NCBI GenBank assembly: GCA_900545215.1
Contig: UQXW01000029.1
Span: 1 to 28,010 of the forward strand
Reading direction: 5' to 3'
Source: an uncultured Bacteroidota bacterium
GTDB lineage: Bacteria > Bacteroidota > Bacteroidia > Bacteroidales > P3
DNA: 28,010 nucleotides
The notes below the pieces were generated by a model. The model worked only from the letters and a program-made list of their open reading frames with translations. It was not told where the DNA came from and searched no databases. How positions within the stretch are numbered: the stretch's first letter is position 1; each line of letters opens with the position of its first letter. The position numbers were made by a program, and so were the translations under genes. Shown piece after piece: positions 16,246 to 25,201 of this stretch.

Positions 16246-16269
16246 GAATGAGGTGTCGCTATTATTTCG

Positions 16270-16277
16270 TACTTTTG
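16270..16277 (+). promoter_or_regulatory. -7 promoter box for fabD
   Basis: TACTTTTG matches TAnnTTTG, 29 bp before the fabD ATG. The nearest TTG (16244-16246) lies 23 bp upstream, slightly far, and overlaps the right arm of repeat copy C. Confidence 0.55.
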
Positions 16278-16306
16278 CAGACTGTTTTACAATAACAATT
16301 AACGAT

Positions 16307-17197
16307 ATGAAGAAAGCATACGTATTTCCCGGACAGGGAGCGCAGTTTGTCGGAATGGGCAAAGAACTGTATGATTCAAACGAAAGCTGCAAAGCGATGT
16401 TTGAAAAGGCTGATGAGATACTCGGTTTCCGCATAACGGATATAATGTTCGCAGGAACGGACGAACAATTAAGGCAAACCAATGTAACACAACCCGCTAT
16501 ATTCCTGCATTCGGTAATCCTTGCGAAAGCATTGGGTGAAGAGTTCAAGCCGGATATGGTTGCAGGACACTCTTTGGGTGAATTTTCGGCATTGGTTGCC
16601 GCAGGTGCCATGAGTTTCGAGGACGGCTTGAAATTGGTTGCCGCTCGTGCGGGTGCCATGCAGAAGGCTTGCGAGGCTGTTCCGGGAACAATGGCAGCCA
16701 TAATAGGATTGCCTGACGAGAAAATCGAGGAAGTGTGTGCCTCAATCGCCGAAGTGGTTGTACCGGCCAACTATAATTGCCCCGGTCAGTTGGTGATTTC
16801 GGGCAGCATGGAGGGAATTAACAAAGCCTGCGAGCTGTTGAAAGCCGCCGGAGCAAAGAGAGCATTGCCGTTGAAAGTCGGCGGAGCATTCCATTCCCCG
16901 CTTATGGAACCTGCAAGAGTGGAATTGGCAGCTGCAATAGAGAAAACGGATATTCACACTCCTATTTGTCCTGTTTATCAAAACGTAAACGCATTGCCGA
17001 TGACCAATCCAGCTGAGATAAAGGAAAATTTGATAAAGCAGTTGACCTCCCCTGTGAAGTGGACTCAGATTGCCAAGGCGATGATTGCCGACGGTGCGGA
17101 AGCATTCATAGAAGTCGGTCCGGGCAATGTGTTGCAGGGTTTGATTAAGAAAGTGAAAGCAGATGCTGTTCTTTCATCTGCAAGTATCAATGCTTAA
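16307..17197 (+). CDS. fabD: Malonyl-CoA-ACP transacylase
   Basis: A 296-residue FabD of normal length. It transfers malonyl from CoA to acyl carrier protein for fatty-acid synthesis in the cytosol. Visible: the opening FPGQGAQFVGMGKEL, the nucleophile S89 in VAGHSLGEFSAL, the malonate-binding R114 (VAARAG), and the partner H196 in GGAFHSPLMEPA. I start it at ATG 16307 (MKKAYVFPGQG), 29 bp after a -7 box; a longer reading upstream crosses the promoter and repeat. The nitroreductase gene follows after 11 bp. No other fab genes are near. Confidence 0.95.
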   Translation: MKKAYVFPGQGAQFVGMGKELYDSNESCKAMFEKADEILGFRITDIMFAGTDEQLRQTNVTQPAIFLHSVILAKALGEEFKPDMVAGHSLGEFSALVAAGAMSFEDGLKLVAARAGAMQKACEAVPGTMAAIIGLPDEKIEEVCASIAEVVVPANYNCPGQLVISGSMEGINKACELLKAAGAKRALPLKVGGAFHSPLMEPARVELAAAIEKTDIHTPICPVYQNVNALPMTNPAEIKENLIKQLTSPVKWTQIAKAMIADGAEAFIEVGPGNVLQGLIKKVKADAVLSSASINA

Positions 17198-17208
17198 TTA
17201 TCGAGGTC

Positions 17209-17745
17209 ATGACCTACAAAGAGCTTCTTCTAAAGAGGCAAAGCGACCGCAAATATGAAGAACGTGCGGTCGAAAACGATAAATTGGAAGCCTGTTTGGA
17301 GGCAGCACGTCTGTCTCCTTCGGCTTGCAATTCCCAACCGTGGACTTTCGTGGTTGTGAATGAGGCCGAGGTATTGCAGCAAATGCGGAAAGCAACCGCC
17401 GACATGGCTTTGAACCGTTTCATTCACCAAGTGCCGGTCATCGTTGCGGTGGTTTTGGAAAAAGCGAACTTCACTTCGTCCATAGGTTCGGTCATAAAGG
17501 ATAAGGAATACACACTTTTGGATTTGGGTATCGCTGCAAACAACTTCTGCATGCAGGCAACGGAATTGGGATTGGGTACTTGCATGATCGGTTGGTTCGA
17601 TGAGAAAAAGGTTAAGCAAATTCTGAACGTGCCGACTGCCAAACGCATTCCCCTGCTCATAGCCGTGGGATATTCCGCCGCCGAAACCAGAAAGAAAATC
17701 CGCAAACCGATAGACAAAATCCGCAGATACAATTCCTACAAATAG
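17209..17745 (+). CDS. Nitroreductase-family FMN oxidoreductase
   Basis: A 178-residue protein of the nitroreductase fold, small member. It should bind FMN and form a homodimer. Visible: the N-terminal phosphate-binding RQSDRKYEER segment, SPSACNSQPWTFVVV (about 36-50), and DLGIAANNFCMQATELGLGT followed by CMIGWF (about 104-129), then the C-terminal IPLLIAVGYSA with basic tail. The true substrate cannot be read from the sequence; members reduce quinones, nitro compounds or flavins. It follows fabD by 11 bp and is probably co-transcribed. Confidence 0.85.
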   Translation: MTYKELLLKRQSDRKYEERAVENDKLEACLEAARLSPSACNSQPWTFVVVNEAEVLQQMRKATADMALNRFIHQVPVIVAVVLEKANFTSSIGSVIKDKEYTLLDLGIAANNFCMQATELGLGTCMIGWFDEKKVKQILNVPTAKRIPLLIAVGYSAAETRKKIRKPIDKIRRYNSYK

Positions 17746-17780
17746 GTAACACTTCCTCGAAAACGACATTTTGAGGTAAC

Positions 17781-17816
17781 GGAAGCAAAAAAAGAGGCAG
17801 GAAAACGAGTTGTTCC
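17781..17816 (-). terminator. Weak terminator after the putative porin gene
   Basis: On the minus strand a short AGGAA ... TTCCT stem is followed, five bases later, by seven T (17787-17793). A further imperfect hairpin at 17756-17776 (CCTC-GAAAA / TTTTGAGG) lies between the convergent genes. Either could end the minus-strand transcript. Confidence 0.3.
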
Positions 17817-17819
17817 TTG

Positions 17820-19637
17820 TCAGTTCATGAGGTTCCAACTCAATCCCCAGCAGAGGGCGAAACCTTCTTGGGGGTATAAGGGTGTGGCAATGTAGTTTCT
17901 GCCGAACATTCCGGCGTAAGGGTGTCTCAAAGCGAGAAAGAGATTGCATACGTCTATCTTCGCATTCACGAAAAAGTCGCAATAGAGGTAGTTTCCCGTT
18001 GTTTCTTCGCTTTGATATGCAAACATGCCGATTTGCGTCAGGTATTTGTCGGCATGGTATGCGGTATTGTATCTTAAATCAAGCCCTATGAGTGTTTCCA
18101 ATTTGCCTTTGAACAGGTTCAACCGCAGATAAAGGCTTTGCTTTGCCATGAAGAGAGGAAGGTGTATGTGGTTTTCGCCGTCTGTAGACTGAAAGACGTA
18201 ATTGCCCTGCATGCCGAAATGTTTCCAATCCCTGTTCCAAAGAGCTTGAAATCGAATAAGGTTTATTTTGTCGCTGTATGAGACGTACAAGTCGCTGCTT
18301 TGAATTGTCGGATACTTGTCCAAGAGGAAGTAATCGAGATTTACGTTCAGCAAATCCCTGTATCGGTAGGTCGCTTTAAGTTGTGCGATGTCTGTTTTCA
18401 CTGTTTTCCTATACCAATTCAAGTTCTCGCTTGCGAAGTGCGAGTATATATAGTACGGTGTCTGTCGTTTGCTTGCTGCGGAAAGACTGATTATGTTGTC
18501 TGAAAGGCGAATGATTGCCGTTACGTCGGCTGTATAGTCTCCGGAATAGACCTCCGTTGCAATGCTGCGACCGTATGAGGACATTATTTCCAAACAGCCA
18601 TGCCTGAAACCTGCGAAGGCTTGCGGCGTGATGATATTGTAGAGTGGCGAGTTGGCTTTGTCGGAGAACATGAGCAACTCATGCTTCACGTTTATGCGTA
18701 TCGGAAGCATTCGAGTGGCGGAATCGTTGTCATTTGTCCACGAAAGTGTGTTTTGAAGCGAACGTGTGGCAATGGAATCCACTGTAAGGAGCGTCTCATC
18801 GGAATATATGCGGGCGGTTCGCTGCAACTTGATTTGATGAGTGAGTTTTCCAGTACTGAAAAGACGGCTTTCAATGTCTTCGTCAGAGGAAAATTTGTAG
18901 CTCTGATAAAGAGAGAAATCCGAGGTTTTATGCTTGGAGTATGCGTTTTGCAGATTCGTAGGATAGGTTTCAGGCTTCGAGTAGAGGTTGTCGATGAAAA
19001 GAGAATCGGAAAGAATGCCTCCGTTTTCCAGAATGTAGGCTCTGTTTCTTATGTAAGCCGCTGCCGCATGGTAACGCCCGTTATTGCTGATGTAATTGCT
19101 CGTCAGGTTGAAGAATTGGTTCATCACCTGCGAATAAGCAAAGGTTCCGTCCGCATAATTCACGTCGTAAGTCAAGCCGATGTTCCAATTACGGGCAAGG
19201 TTCTGCGTATGGAAAATACTGAAACGGCGGGAAGCGTCGGTGTTATCGGAATAGCGTAAATTGCTTCGGGCTTTACTCACCTGATAATAGGCTATATCCT
19301 CGAACGAATAAGTATATGGTTCGAACAAATCGGGCAGATAAGTGTGGGTATTCTGCCTTCCGCTGCCGAACAAGAGGTTTTGTCCGCTGCTTCCGGCTGT
19401 GGAGAGTTGCTGAAAGAAACCGCCAAGGGTTCTATATGCCTTATCCGGACAGTGAACGTTCCTAAGGTCGTTATCGAACACCCCTTCAATTCTCTCTATT
19501 CCCCTTTCCGGGGTGAGATGAAAGGCTTCGGTTTTATCTGTTATACTGTCTTTCCTATCAGACAAAGCGTTTGCCTGCCCGAAACAAAGCATACGGCAGG
19601 CAAACGCAAAAAAGAAGAATGTAAATATTGCTTTCAA
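17820..19637 (-). CDS. Putative porin (Porin_10 type)
   Basis: A 605-residue protein with a signal peptide (MKAIFTFFFFAFACRMLCFG, cleavage near GQA). The mature N-terminus is followed by the segment NLLFGSGRQNTHTYLPDLFE (about 84-103) and many amphipathic strands rich in Y/N/S, as in the Bacteroidetes putative-porin family (Porin_10). It should form an outer-membrane barrel; substrate unknown. No TonB box or plug domain is apparent, which argues against a TonB-dependent receptor. The gene starts 4 bp after the trxB stop, so the two are co-transcribed although no shared role is evident. Confidence 0.75.
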   Translation of the reverse strand: MKAIFTFFFFAFACRMLCFGQANALSDRKDSITDKTEAFHLTPERGIERIEGVFDNDLRNVHCPDKAYRTLGGFFQQLSTAGSSGQNLLFGSGRQNTHTYLPDLFEPYTYSFEDIAYYQVSKARSNLRYSDNTDASRRFSIFHTQNLARNWNIGLTYDVNYADGTFAYSQVMNQFFNLTSNYISNNGRYHAAAAYIRNRAYILENGGILSDSLFIDNLYSKPETYPTNLQNAYSKHKTSDFSLYQSYKFSSDEDIESRLFSTGKLTHQIKLQRTARIYSDETLLTVDSIATRSLQNTLSWTNDNDSATRMLPIRINVKHELLMFSDKANSPLYNIITPQAFAGFRHGCLEIMSSYGRSIATEVYSGDYTADVTAIIRLSDNIISLSAASKRQTPYYIYSHFASENLNWYRKTVKTDIAQLKATYRYRDLLNVNLDYFLLDKYPTIQSSDLYVSYSDKINLIRFQALWNRDWKHFGMQGNYVFQSTDGENHIHLPLFMAKQSLYLRLNLFKGKLETLIGLDLRYNTAYHADKYLTQIGMFAYQSEETTGNYLYCDFFVNAKIDVCNLFLALRHPYAGMFGRNYIATPLYPQEGFALCWGLSWNLMN

Positions 19638-19641
19638 TGTA

Positions 19642-20580
19642 TTATTCCGCTATCGGATTTTCGTTCAAGAAGCGTTCGCAATCCATGGCTGCACGGCAGC
19701 CGCTGCCGGCTGCAACTATTGCCTGTCTGTAAACAGGATCCATCACATCGCCTGCGGCAAACACTCCCGGGATATTGGTTTTGGAGGTTTTGCCTTCCGT
19801 TTTTATGTATCCGTGAGCGTCAAGTTCGATGGCGCCTTTAACCAAATCCGTATTGGGCTTGTGTCCTATGGCGACGAAAACGCCTGTCAACTCAATGTCA
19901 TGCTTTTCTCCGCTGACAGAATCCTCCAAGCGCAAACCCGTCACGCCGCTTGCATCGCCCAATATCTCGTTCGGCTTGCTGTTCCATTTGATTTCGATTT
20001 TCTCGTTCTTCGACACTTTTTCCTGCATAGCCTTCGAAGCTCTGAGGATATTGCGTCTGACAACGAGATAGACCTTTTTGCATATAGTGGAAAGGTAGGA
20101 TGCTTCCTCGCAAGCCGTATCGCCTCCGCCGACAACGGCAACGGTTTGATTTCTATAAAAGAAGCCGTCGCAGGTTGCACAAGCCGACACTCCTTGTCCC
20201 ATGAATTTGCTTTCGCTTTCCAATCCCAACCAACCGGCACTTGCTCCCGTTGCGATGATGAGGCTTTCCGCTTCAATGGTTTCCCCTCCGTCCGTCGTCA
20301 AAACAAAAGGACGTTTGGAAAAATCCACTTTCGTTACACTCTCCGGACGCACCCGTGTGCCAAACCGCATGGCTTGTGCCTTGAATTGCTCCATCATTTC
20401 GCTACCCTGCACACCCTCGGGATAGCCGGGGAAGTTCTCTATTTCCGTTGTCATCGTTAATTGTCCGCCTGCCTGCATTCCCTCGAATACTATGGGATTA
20501 AGCCCCGCCCGTGAGGCATAAATTGCAGCCGTGTAACCTGCCGGCCCGGAGCCTATGATGATACATTTTGCTCTTTCCAT
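19642..20580 (-). CDS. trxB: Thioredoxin reductase
   Basis: A 312-residue FAD/NADPH enzyme of the usual TrxB length. It keeps thioredoxin reduced in the cytosol. Visible: FAD-binding GSGPAGYTAA (10-19), the GGQL motif near 38-41, the redox pair C134-A-T-C137 in SACATCDGFF, the NADPH-binding VGGGDTACEEA (about 147-157) and the C-terminal GVFAAGDVMDPVYRQ FAD motif. I start it at ATG 20580 (MERAKC); an upstream in-frame extension of 87 codons is not conserved-looking and crosses the predicted promoter. Transcribed divergently from the TPM-LemA-parC unit and followed by the porin gene. Confidence 0.95.
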   Translation of the reverse strand: MERAKCIIIGSGPAGYTAAIYASRAGLNPIVFEGMQAGGQLTMTTEIENFPGYPEGVQGSEMMEQFKAQAMRFGTRVRPESVTKVDFSKRPFVLTTDGGETIEAESLIIATGASAGWLGLESESKFMGQGVSACATCDGFFYRNQTVAVVGGGDTACEEASYLSTICKKVYLVVRRNILRASKAMQEKVSKNEKIEIKWNSKPNEILGDASGVTGLRLEDSVSGEKHDIELTGVFVAIGHKPNTDLVKGAIELDAHGYIKTEGKTSKTNIPGVFAAGDVMDPVYRQAIVAAGSGCRAAMDCERFLNENPIAE

Positions 20581-20619
20581 ATTTATGTTTTTGCTTGTTG
20601 GAATTACTGTTTCTGTGTG

Positions 20620-20627
20620 CAAAACTA
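20620..20627 (-). promoter_or_regulatory. -7 promoter box for trxB
   Basis: Minus strand TAGTTTTG matches TAnnTTTG, about 39 bp before the trxB start. The -33 region is weak. Confidence 0.5.
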
Positions 20628-20678
20628 ATAAATTTCCTTGAAAGTAAGCCGTTTCGGGCTTTTTTTCTCGTTCCGCTC

Positions 20679-20707
20679 TTGCCTTTTCGGAAAAAATCGT
20701 ACCTTTG
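20679..20707 (+). promoter_or_regulatory. Bacteroidetes-type promoter of the TPM-lemA-parC unit
   Basis: TTG at 20679-20681, 18-bp spacer, TACCTTTG at 20700-20707. The ATG of the TPM gene is 29 bp further. It is back to back with the trxB promoter. Confidence 0.65.
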
Positions 20708-20736
20708 TTTGTCGAATTGAAACTCACGAAATAAGA

Positions 20737-21984
20737 ATGAGAAAGACTTTTCGCTATATATCGGGATTGCTGTCGGTTCTGTTCTTTACCTTTTTTACCG
20801 ACGGTATTCTTGCTCAAAGCATATCGGCAAAGGATATTCAAGACCCGAAAAAGGTTTGTGCGACCTGTTATGTATCGAATCCGGACGGTATATTGACCAA
20901 AGAGGCTGTCGAAAAGATAAACGAGAAATTGGAAGCCCTTTTCCGAAAAACCACGGCTCAGGTTGCAGTGGTTGCAATAAAGGGTGATGAAACCACTTCG
21001 GCAAGAGATTTGTCCATGGAACTCTTCGACCTTTGGAAACCGGGCGGGAAAGGAAAGGATAACGGTTTGATAATAGTTTTATGCGTCGAATCGAGAGATG
21101 TTTTCCTCAGAACAGGTTACGGATTGGAAGGAGCATTGCCCGATGCCGCCACCACGAGAATTTTCAACAGAGACATGGCCCCTTATTTCAAGAAAGGAGA
21201 ATGGGACAAAGGCTTGTCGGCAGGAGTGGATGCGGTTTGCGATAAACTGTATGCCGAATACGAGGATAACGGATTTACACAAAAGGAGCCTGTTGACCTC
21301 ATGCCGTACGTGCAAACCTATATATTATTATGTGTAGTCTATTTTCTGATTGCCATCTTTGCTATAAACGCCAAGGTTTCAAAGGTCGATGCACGCCACA
21401 AGATGGAACGTATCGGCGTTTTGAAGAAAAGCTCCACGCTTTGGCTGATATTGGGAATTGTCTTCATGCCTGCCATGTTGCTTCTCGCTATTTGGGTTTA
21501 TCGAATAAAAAGCCCGGGAATACGGAAAGCCAAGATAAAGTGCGATTGCGGCAATACGATGAAACTCTTATCGGAGGACGAAGAGGACGAATACCTTGAC
21601 ACGGTGAAGCAATTGGAAGAGAAAGTGGGAAGTGTGGATTACGATGTATGGCTTTGCGACAAATGCCACAATACAATGGTGTTTCCGTATGACAAGGCTT
21701 TGTCCAAATACGAGACTTGCCCCTCTTGCGGAGCCAAGACTTATATGAAGAAATACGATACTGTCATCAGACCTGCCACGGCTTTGAGCGATGGTTTGAT
21801 GAAGACGGTTTACAGATGTGAGAATTGCGGACACAGCGGCGAAAAGACGAGCGTAATTCCCAAGAAGCCGCCTGTGGTCGTTACGGGAGGATTTGGCGGA
21901 GGAGGCAACGGCGGAGGATTCTCCGGTGGAGGTGGCTGGGGTGGCGGATTCTCCGGAGGAGGCGGAGGAGGCGGCAAATTCTGA
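20737..21984 (+). CDS. TPM-domain membrane protein with zinc-ribbon segments
   Basis: A 415-residue protein: signal-like N-terminus (RKTFRYISGLLSVLFFTFF, then LAQS), a TPM (YgcG-type) domain at about 35-165 with VSNPDGILTKEAVEKINEKL and GKDNGLIIVLCVESRDVFLR-like strands, two hydrophobic helices (about 190-210 and 236-258), then a cysteine-rich tail: KCDCGN (about 270), LCDKCHN (about 308), CPSCGAK (about 330), CENCGHS (about 366). The end is a Gly/Ser/Phe-rich run (about 385-415) as in other TPM proteins. These proteins are commonly encoded with LemA, as here (lemA starts 43 bp on). The ATG at 20737 is preferred because the longer reading runs through the promoter. Precise role unknown. Confidence 0.82.
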   Translation: MRKTFRYISGLLSVLFFTFFTDGILAQSISAKDIQDPKKVCATCYVSNPDGILTKEAVEKINEKLEALFRKTTAQVAVVAIKGDETTSARDLSMELFDLWKPGGKGKDNGLIIVLCVESRDVFLRTGYGLEGALPDAATTRIFNRDMAPYFKKGEWDKGLSAGVDAVCDKLYAEYEDNGFTQKEPVDLMPYVQTYILLCVVYFLIAIFAINAKVSKVDARHKMERIGVLKKSSTLWLILGIVFMPAMLLLAIWVYRIKSPGIRKAKIKCDCGNTMKLLSEDEEDEYLDTVKQLEEKVGSVDYDVWLCDKCHNTMVFPYDKALSKYETCPSCGAKTYMKKYDTVIRPATALSDGLMKTVYRCENCGHSGEKTSVIPKKPPVVVTGGFGGGGNGGGFSGGGGWGGGFSGGGGGGGKF

Positions 21985-22027
21985 CGCTCTTACCAAAGAA
22001 TAAATCACTAAAATAAAATACGAACAG

Positions 22028-22618
22028 ATGACAAAAAAGAACAAACAAATCATTATTGTAGTTGCCATTCTCGCAGTGGTGTTTGTGGCATGTTTAAGCA
22101 CGTATAATTCTCTTGTGAGCAAAGATGAGGCTTGCATGAAGCAATGGTCTAAGGTCGAAAGCCAGTATCAGAGACGTTTGGATTTGATACCAAATCTCAT
22201 AAGCGTCGTAAAAGGCTACGCAAAGCACGAAGAGGGAACATTACTCAAAGTAATAGAGGCAAGGAACAACGCTTCGCAAGTGAAGGTCGACCCTAGCAAG
22301 ATGACACAAGAGCAGTTGGATCAATTTCAACAGTCGCAAGCGGAATTGACATCGGCTCTCAGAAGTATCAATGTGGTCGTTGAACGCTATCCCGACTTGA
22401 AAGCGAATCAGAATTTCTTGGAATTGCAATCGCAGTTGGAAGGAACGGAGAACAGGATTGCCGTGGAAAGACAACGTTACTCCGATGTGGTGAACGAATA
22501 CAACACAAGCATAAGACGTTTCCCGAAAAACATCATAGCTTCCTGCTTCGGATTTGACAAAAAGGCTTACTTCCAAGCACAACAAGGGGCTGAGAATGCT
22601 CCCAAGGTGGAGTTCTAA
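22028..22618 (+). CDS. lemA: LemA-family protein
   Basis: A 196-residue protein with one N-terminal membrane anchor (IIIVVAILAVVFVACLSTY, about 8-26; cysteine 22 lacks a good lipobox) and a helical domain. Family marks: YNSLVSKDEACMKQWSKVES, YQRRLDLIPNLISVVKGYAK and the later ERQRYSDVVNEYNTSIRRFP. LemA proteins have no established activity; in many bacteria they are paired with TPM-domain proteins, as here. parC follows 15 bp downstream, probably on the same transcript. Confidence 0.9.
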   Translation: MTKKNKQIIIVVAILAVVFVACLSTYNSLVSKDEACMKQWSKVESQYQRRLDLIPNLISVVKGYAKHEEGTLLKVIEARNNASQVKVDPSKMTQEQLDQFQQSQAELTSALRSINVVVERYPDLKANQNFLELQSQLEGTENRIAVERQRYSDVVNEYNTSIRRFPKNIIASCFGFDKKAYFQAQQGAENAPKVEF

Positions 22619-22633
22619 TCATTGAAACAGAGA

Positions 22634-25189
22634 ATGGAAGACAATATAAACGCAAATAACGAGACCAATTCCCACAAAACGACTTCCATAAGGGGAATGT
22701 TTCGCGACTGGTTCCTCGATTACGCCTCTTATGTCATACTCGAACGAGCCGTTCCGCACATCAACGACGGTTTGAAGCCGGTTCAGCGTCGTATCCTGCA
22801 CTCCATGAGAGAGCTTGAAGACGGACGGTACAACAAAGTCGCCAACATAGTCGGCAATACCATGAAATACCACCCGCATGGAGACGCTTCCATTGCCGGA
22901 GCTTTGGTAACGATGGGACAGAAAGACCTCTTGATTGATTGTCAGGGTAACTGGGGAAACATCTTGACGGGAGACGGTGCGGCAGCTCCCCGTTACATCG
23001 AGGCACGTCTTTCAGAATTTGCTCTCGAAGTGGTATTCAATCCAAAAACCACCACATTCCACCCCTCGTATGACGGAAGGAATATGGAGCCTGACACATT
23101 GCCGGTAAAGTTTCCGCTTTTGCTCGCACAGGGAGCCAAAGGCATTGCAGTGGGATTGGCTTGCGAAATATTGCCTCACAATTTCAATGAACTTATAGAC
23201 GCTTCCATATCGATATTAAAGGAAGAAGATTTTTGCATCTACCCCGATTTTCCCACCGGAGGCCTTATGGAGGTGTCCAAATACAATGATGGTTTGCGTG
23301 GAGGCCGCTTGCGGGTAAGAGCCCGCATAAAGCAGGTGGACAACCGCACAATCTCCATAACGGAAATTCCTTTCGGCACGACGGCAGACAGTCTCATAGA
23401 ATCCATCGTTAAAGCCTGCGACAAAGGACAGTTGAAGATTAAAAAGATAGACAACAACACGGCTGCCGATGTCGAAATCAACATCTCCATACCCAACGAC
23501 ACTTCTGCCGATCAGACAATCGACGCTCTTTATGCTTTCACCGACTGCGAAATTAACCTGTCTCCCAACTCCTGTGTCATAGATAACGAGAAACCACGCT
23601 TCGCTTCCGTGAGCGAAATCCTGCGAGTATCCACTCGAAACACCGTTGCACTGCTCAAAAAAGAGCTTGAAATAGCTCTGAACGAACTTAACGAGAAATG
23701 GAACTGGATTTCCTTGGAGAAAATCTTCATACAAGAGGGTGTTTACAAGAGAATGGAAAAATGTACCACCGATGAACAGATAGACAACACCATCTTCGAG
23801 GGATTGAAACCCTTTGTCAAAAATCTCATACGCGAAGTTACCATAGACGATGTGCATCGTCTGAGAAAGATACCCATAGACCGCATATCCAAATACAACA
23901 GCAACAGGGCAGATGACACTTTGATTGCAATAAAAGACGACATCGCCGCCGTGCAACATGATTTGGACAACCTGACAGACTACGCCATTGCATACTTCGA
24001 GCGGATTAAAACCAAGTTCGGCAAGAATCGCGAAAGGAAAACCGAAATCCGCAGTTTCGATACCATAGAAGAAGCCTCCGTTGCCATAGCCAACGAGAAA
24101 CTTTACTGCAATTATGCCGACGGTTTCGTGGGATACAAACTCAAAGACGGCGAATACATCTCCGATTGCTCCTCTTTGGACGACGTCATAGTGATACGCA
24201 AAGACGGTGTCTTCTTCGTGAAGAAGGTTTCGGAGAAAGAATACTTCGGACAGAAGATTATGTATGTCGGAGTATATCATCGCAACGACAGCAGGACGAT
24301 TTACAACGCCATTTACCAAGACGGAGCCTTCGGAAAGTGCTATGTAAAACGTTTTAACATCACAAACATCATTCGAGGCAAGGAATACGACATAACGCAA
24401 GGCACAAAAGGTTCGCGACTTGTCTATTTGAGCGTAAACCATAACGGAGAGGCAGAAGTGGTCAACGTAATCATGAAGCCGGCTCCCCGAATGAAACGCA
24501 ACAGAATGGAGTACGACTTTGCCGACCTTGCCATCAAATCCCGTAACGCCAAAGGCAACACACTCACAACGCGAGTAGTCGTAAGCGTCAACCGCAAAAC
24601 CGAAGGCGTTTCCACACTCGGAGCCATCGGCATTTGGTTCGATGAAGCCGTAAAGAGATTAAATCGGGACGAAAGAGGCATTTTCTTGGGTAAATTCTCC
24701 TCAGATGACAAAATACTGAGCCTTTACGCCTCGGGACACTACCGAATTACCAATTACGACTTGGCAAACCACTTCGATGACGACCTTATCCGCATAGAAA
24801 AATTCATACCGGAGAAACCCCTTTCGGTCTTCTACATCGACAAAAACAGTCAAGCATTATATCTGAAACGCTTTCTCATAGAACCAAGCATAAAGAAAAT
24901 CAACATATTCGAGGAACAACAAGGAGCCGTTCTGCGAACCCTCTCCACCGATTGGCTTCCGAAAGTCGAGATAGAGGGAGAGGAATATGAAGTTGCCGGA
25001 CTCTGCGACCTCTACAAGTGGAAAGCAAAAGGCAAACGCATATCCAAAGACGGCAATGCCGCCATCAAATGGCTCGAACCTCTGCCTTACGAAACCGAAG
25101 AGCCGGAGGAAGAAGACCTTCCTGTACAAGAGGACGACTACACAAGCGACCTCGCAGGACAAGACGGCGTTCAAGGTTCCTTATTCTAA
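22634..25189 (+). CDS. parC: DNA topoisomerase IV subunit A
   Basis: An 851-residue type IIA topoisomerase subunit that breaks and rejoins DNA for decatenation. Visible: VPHINDGLKPVQRRILHSM (about 40-58), NTMKYHPHGDASIAGALVTM (75-94), and the catalytic Y121 in AAPRYIEARLS. The C-terminal half has beta-pinwheel-like repeats and an acidic end (about 825-851), but no QRRGGKG GyrA box, which favours topoisomerase IV over gyrase. ATG 22634 is preferred to a TTG four codons upstream. I see no parE in the window. The upstream neighbour is lemA, the downstream one an unrecognised secreted protein 12 bp away. Confidence 0.88.
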   Translation: MEDNINANNETNSHKTTSIRGMFRDWFLDYASYVILERAVPHINDGLKPVQRRILHSMRELEDGRYNKVANIVGNTMKYHPHGDASIAGALVTMGQKDLLIDCQGNWGNILTGDGAAAPRYIEARLSEFALEVVFNPKTTTFHPSYDGRNMEPDTLPVKFPLLLAQGAKGIAVGLACEILPHNFNELIDASISILKEEDFCIYPDFPTGGLMEVSKYNDGLRGGRLRVRARIKQVDNRTISITEIPFGTTADSLIESIVKACDKGQLKIKKIDNNTAADVEINISIPNDTSADQTIDALYAFTDCEINLSPNSCVIDNEKPRFASVSEILRVSTRNTVALLKKELEIALNELNEKWNWISLEKIFIQEGVYKRMEKCTTDEQIDNTIFEGLKPFVKNLIREVTIDDVHRLRKIPIDRISKYNSNRADDTLIAIKDDIAAVQHDLDNLTDYAIAYFERIKTKFGKNRERKTEIRSFDTIEEASVAIANEKLYCNYADGFVGYKLKDGEYISDCSSLDDVIVIRKDGVFFVKKVSEKEYFGQKIMYVGVYHRNDSRTIYNAIYQDGAFGKCYVKRFNITNIIRGKEYDITQGTKGSRLVYLSVNHNGEAEVVNVIMKPAPRMKRNRMEYDFADLAIKSRNAKGNTLTTRVVVSVNRKTEGVSTLGAIGIWFDEAVKRLNRDERGIFLGKFSSDDKILSLYASGHYRITNYDLANHFDDDLIRIEKFIPEKPLSVFYIDKNSQALYLKRFLIEPSIKKINIFEEQQGAVLRTLSTDWLPKVEIEGEEYEVAGLCDLYKWKAKGKRISKDGNAAIKWLEPLPYETEEPEEEDLPVQEDDYTSDLAGQDGVQGSLF

Positions 25190-25201
25190 AAAACGAAAAC
25201 C

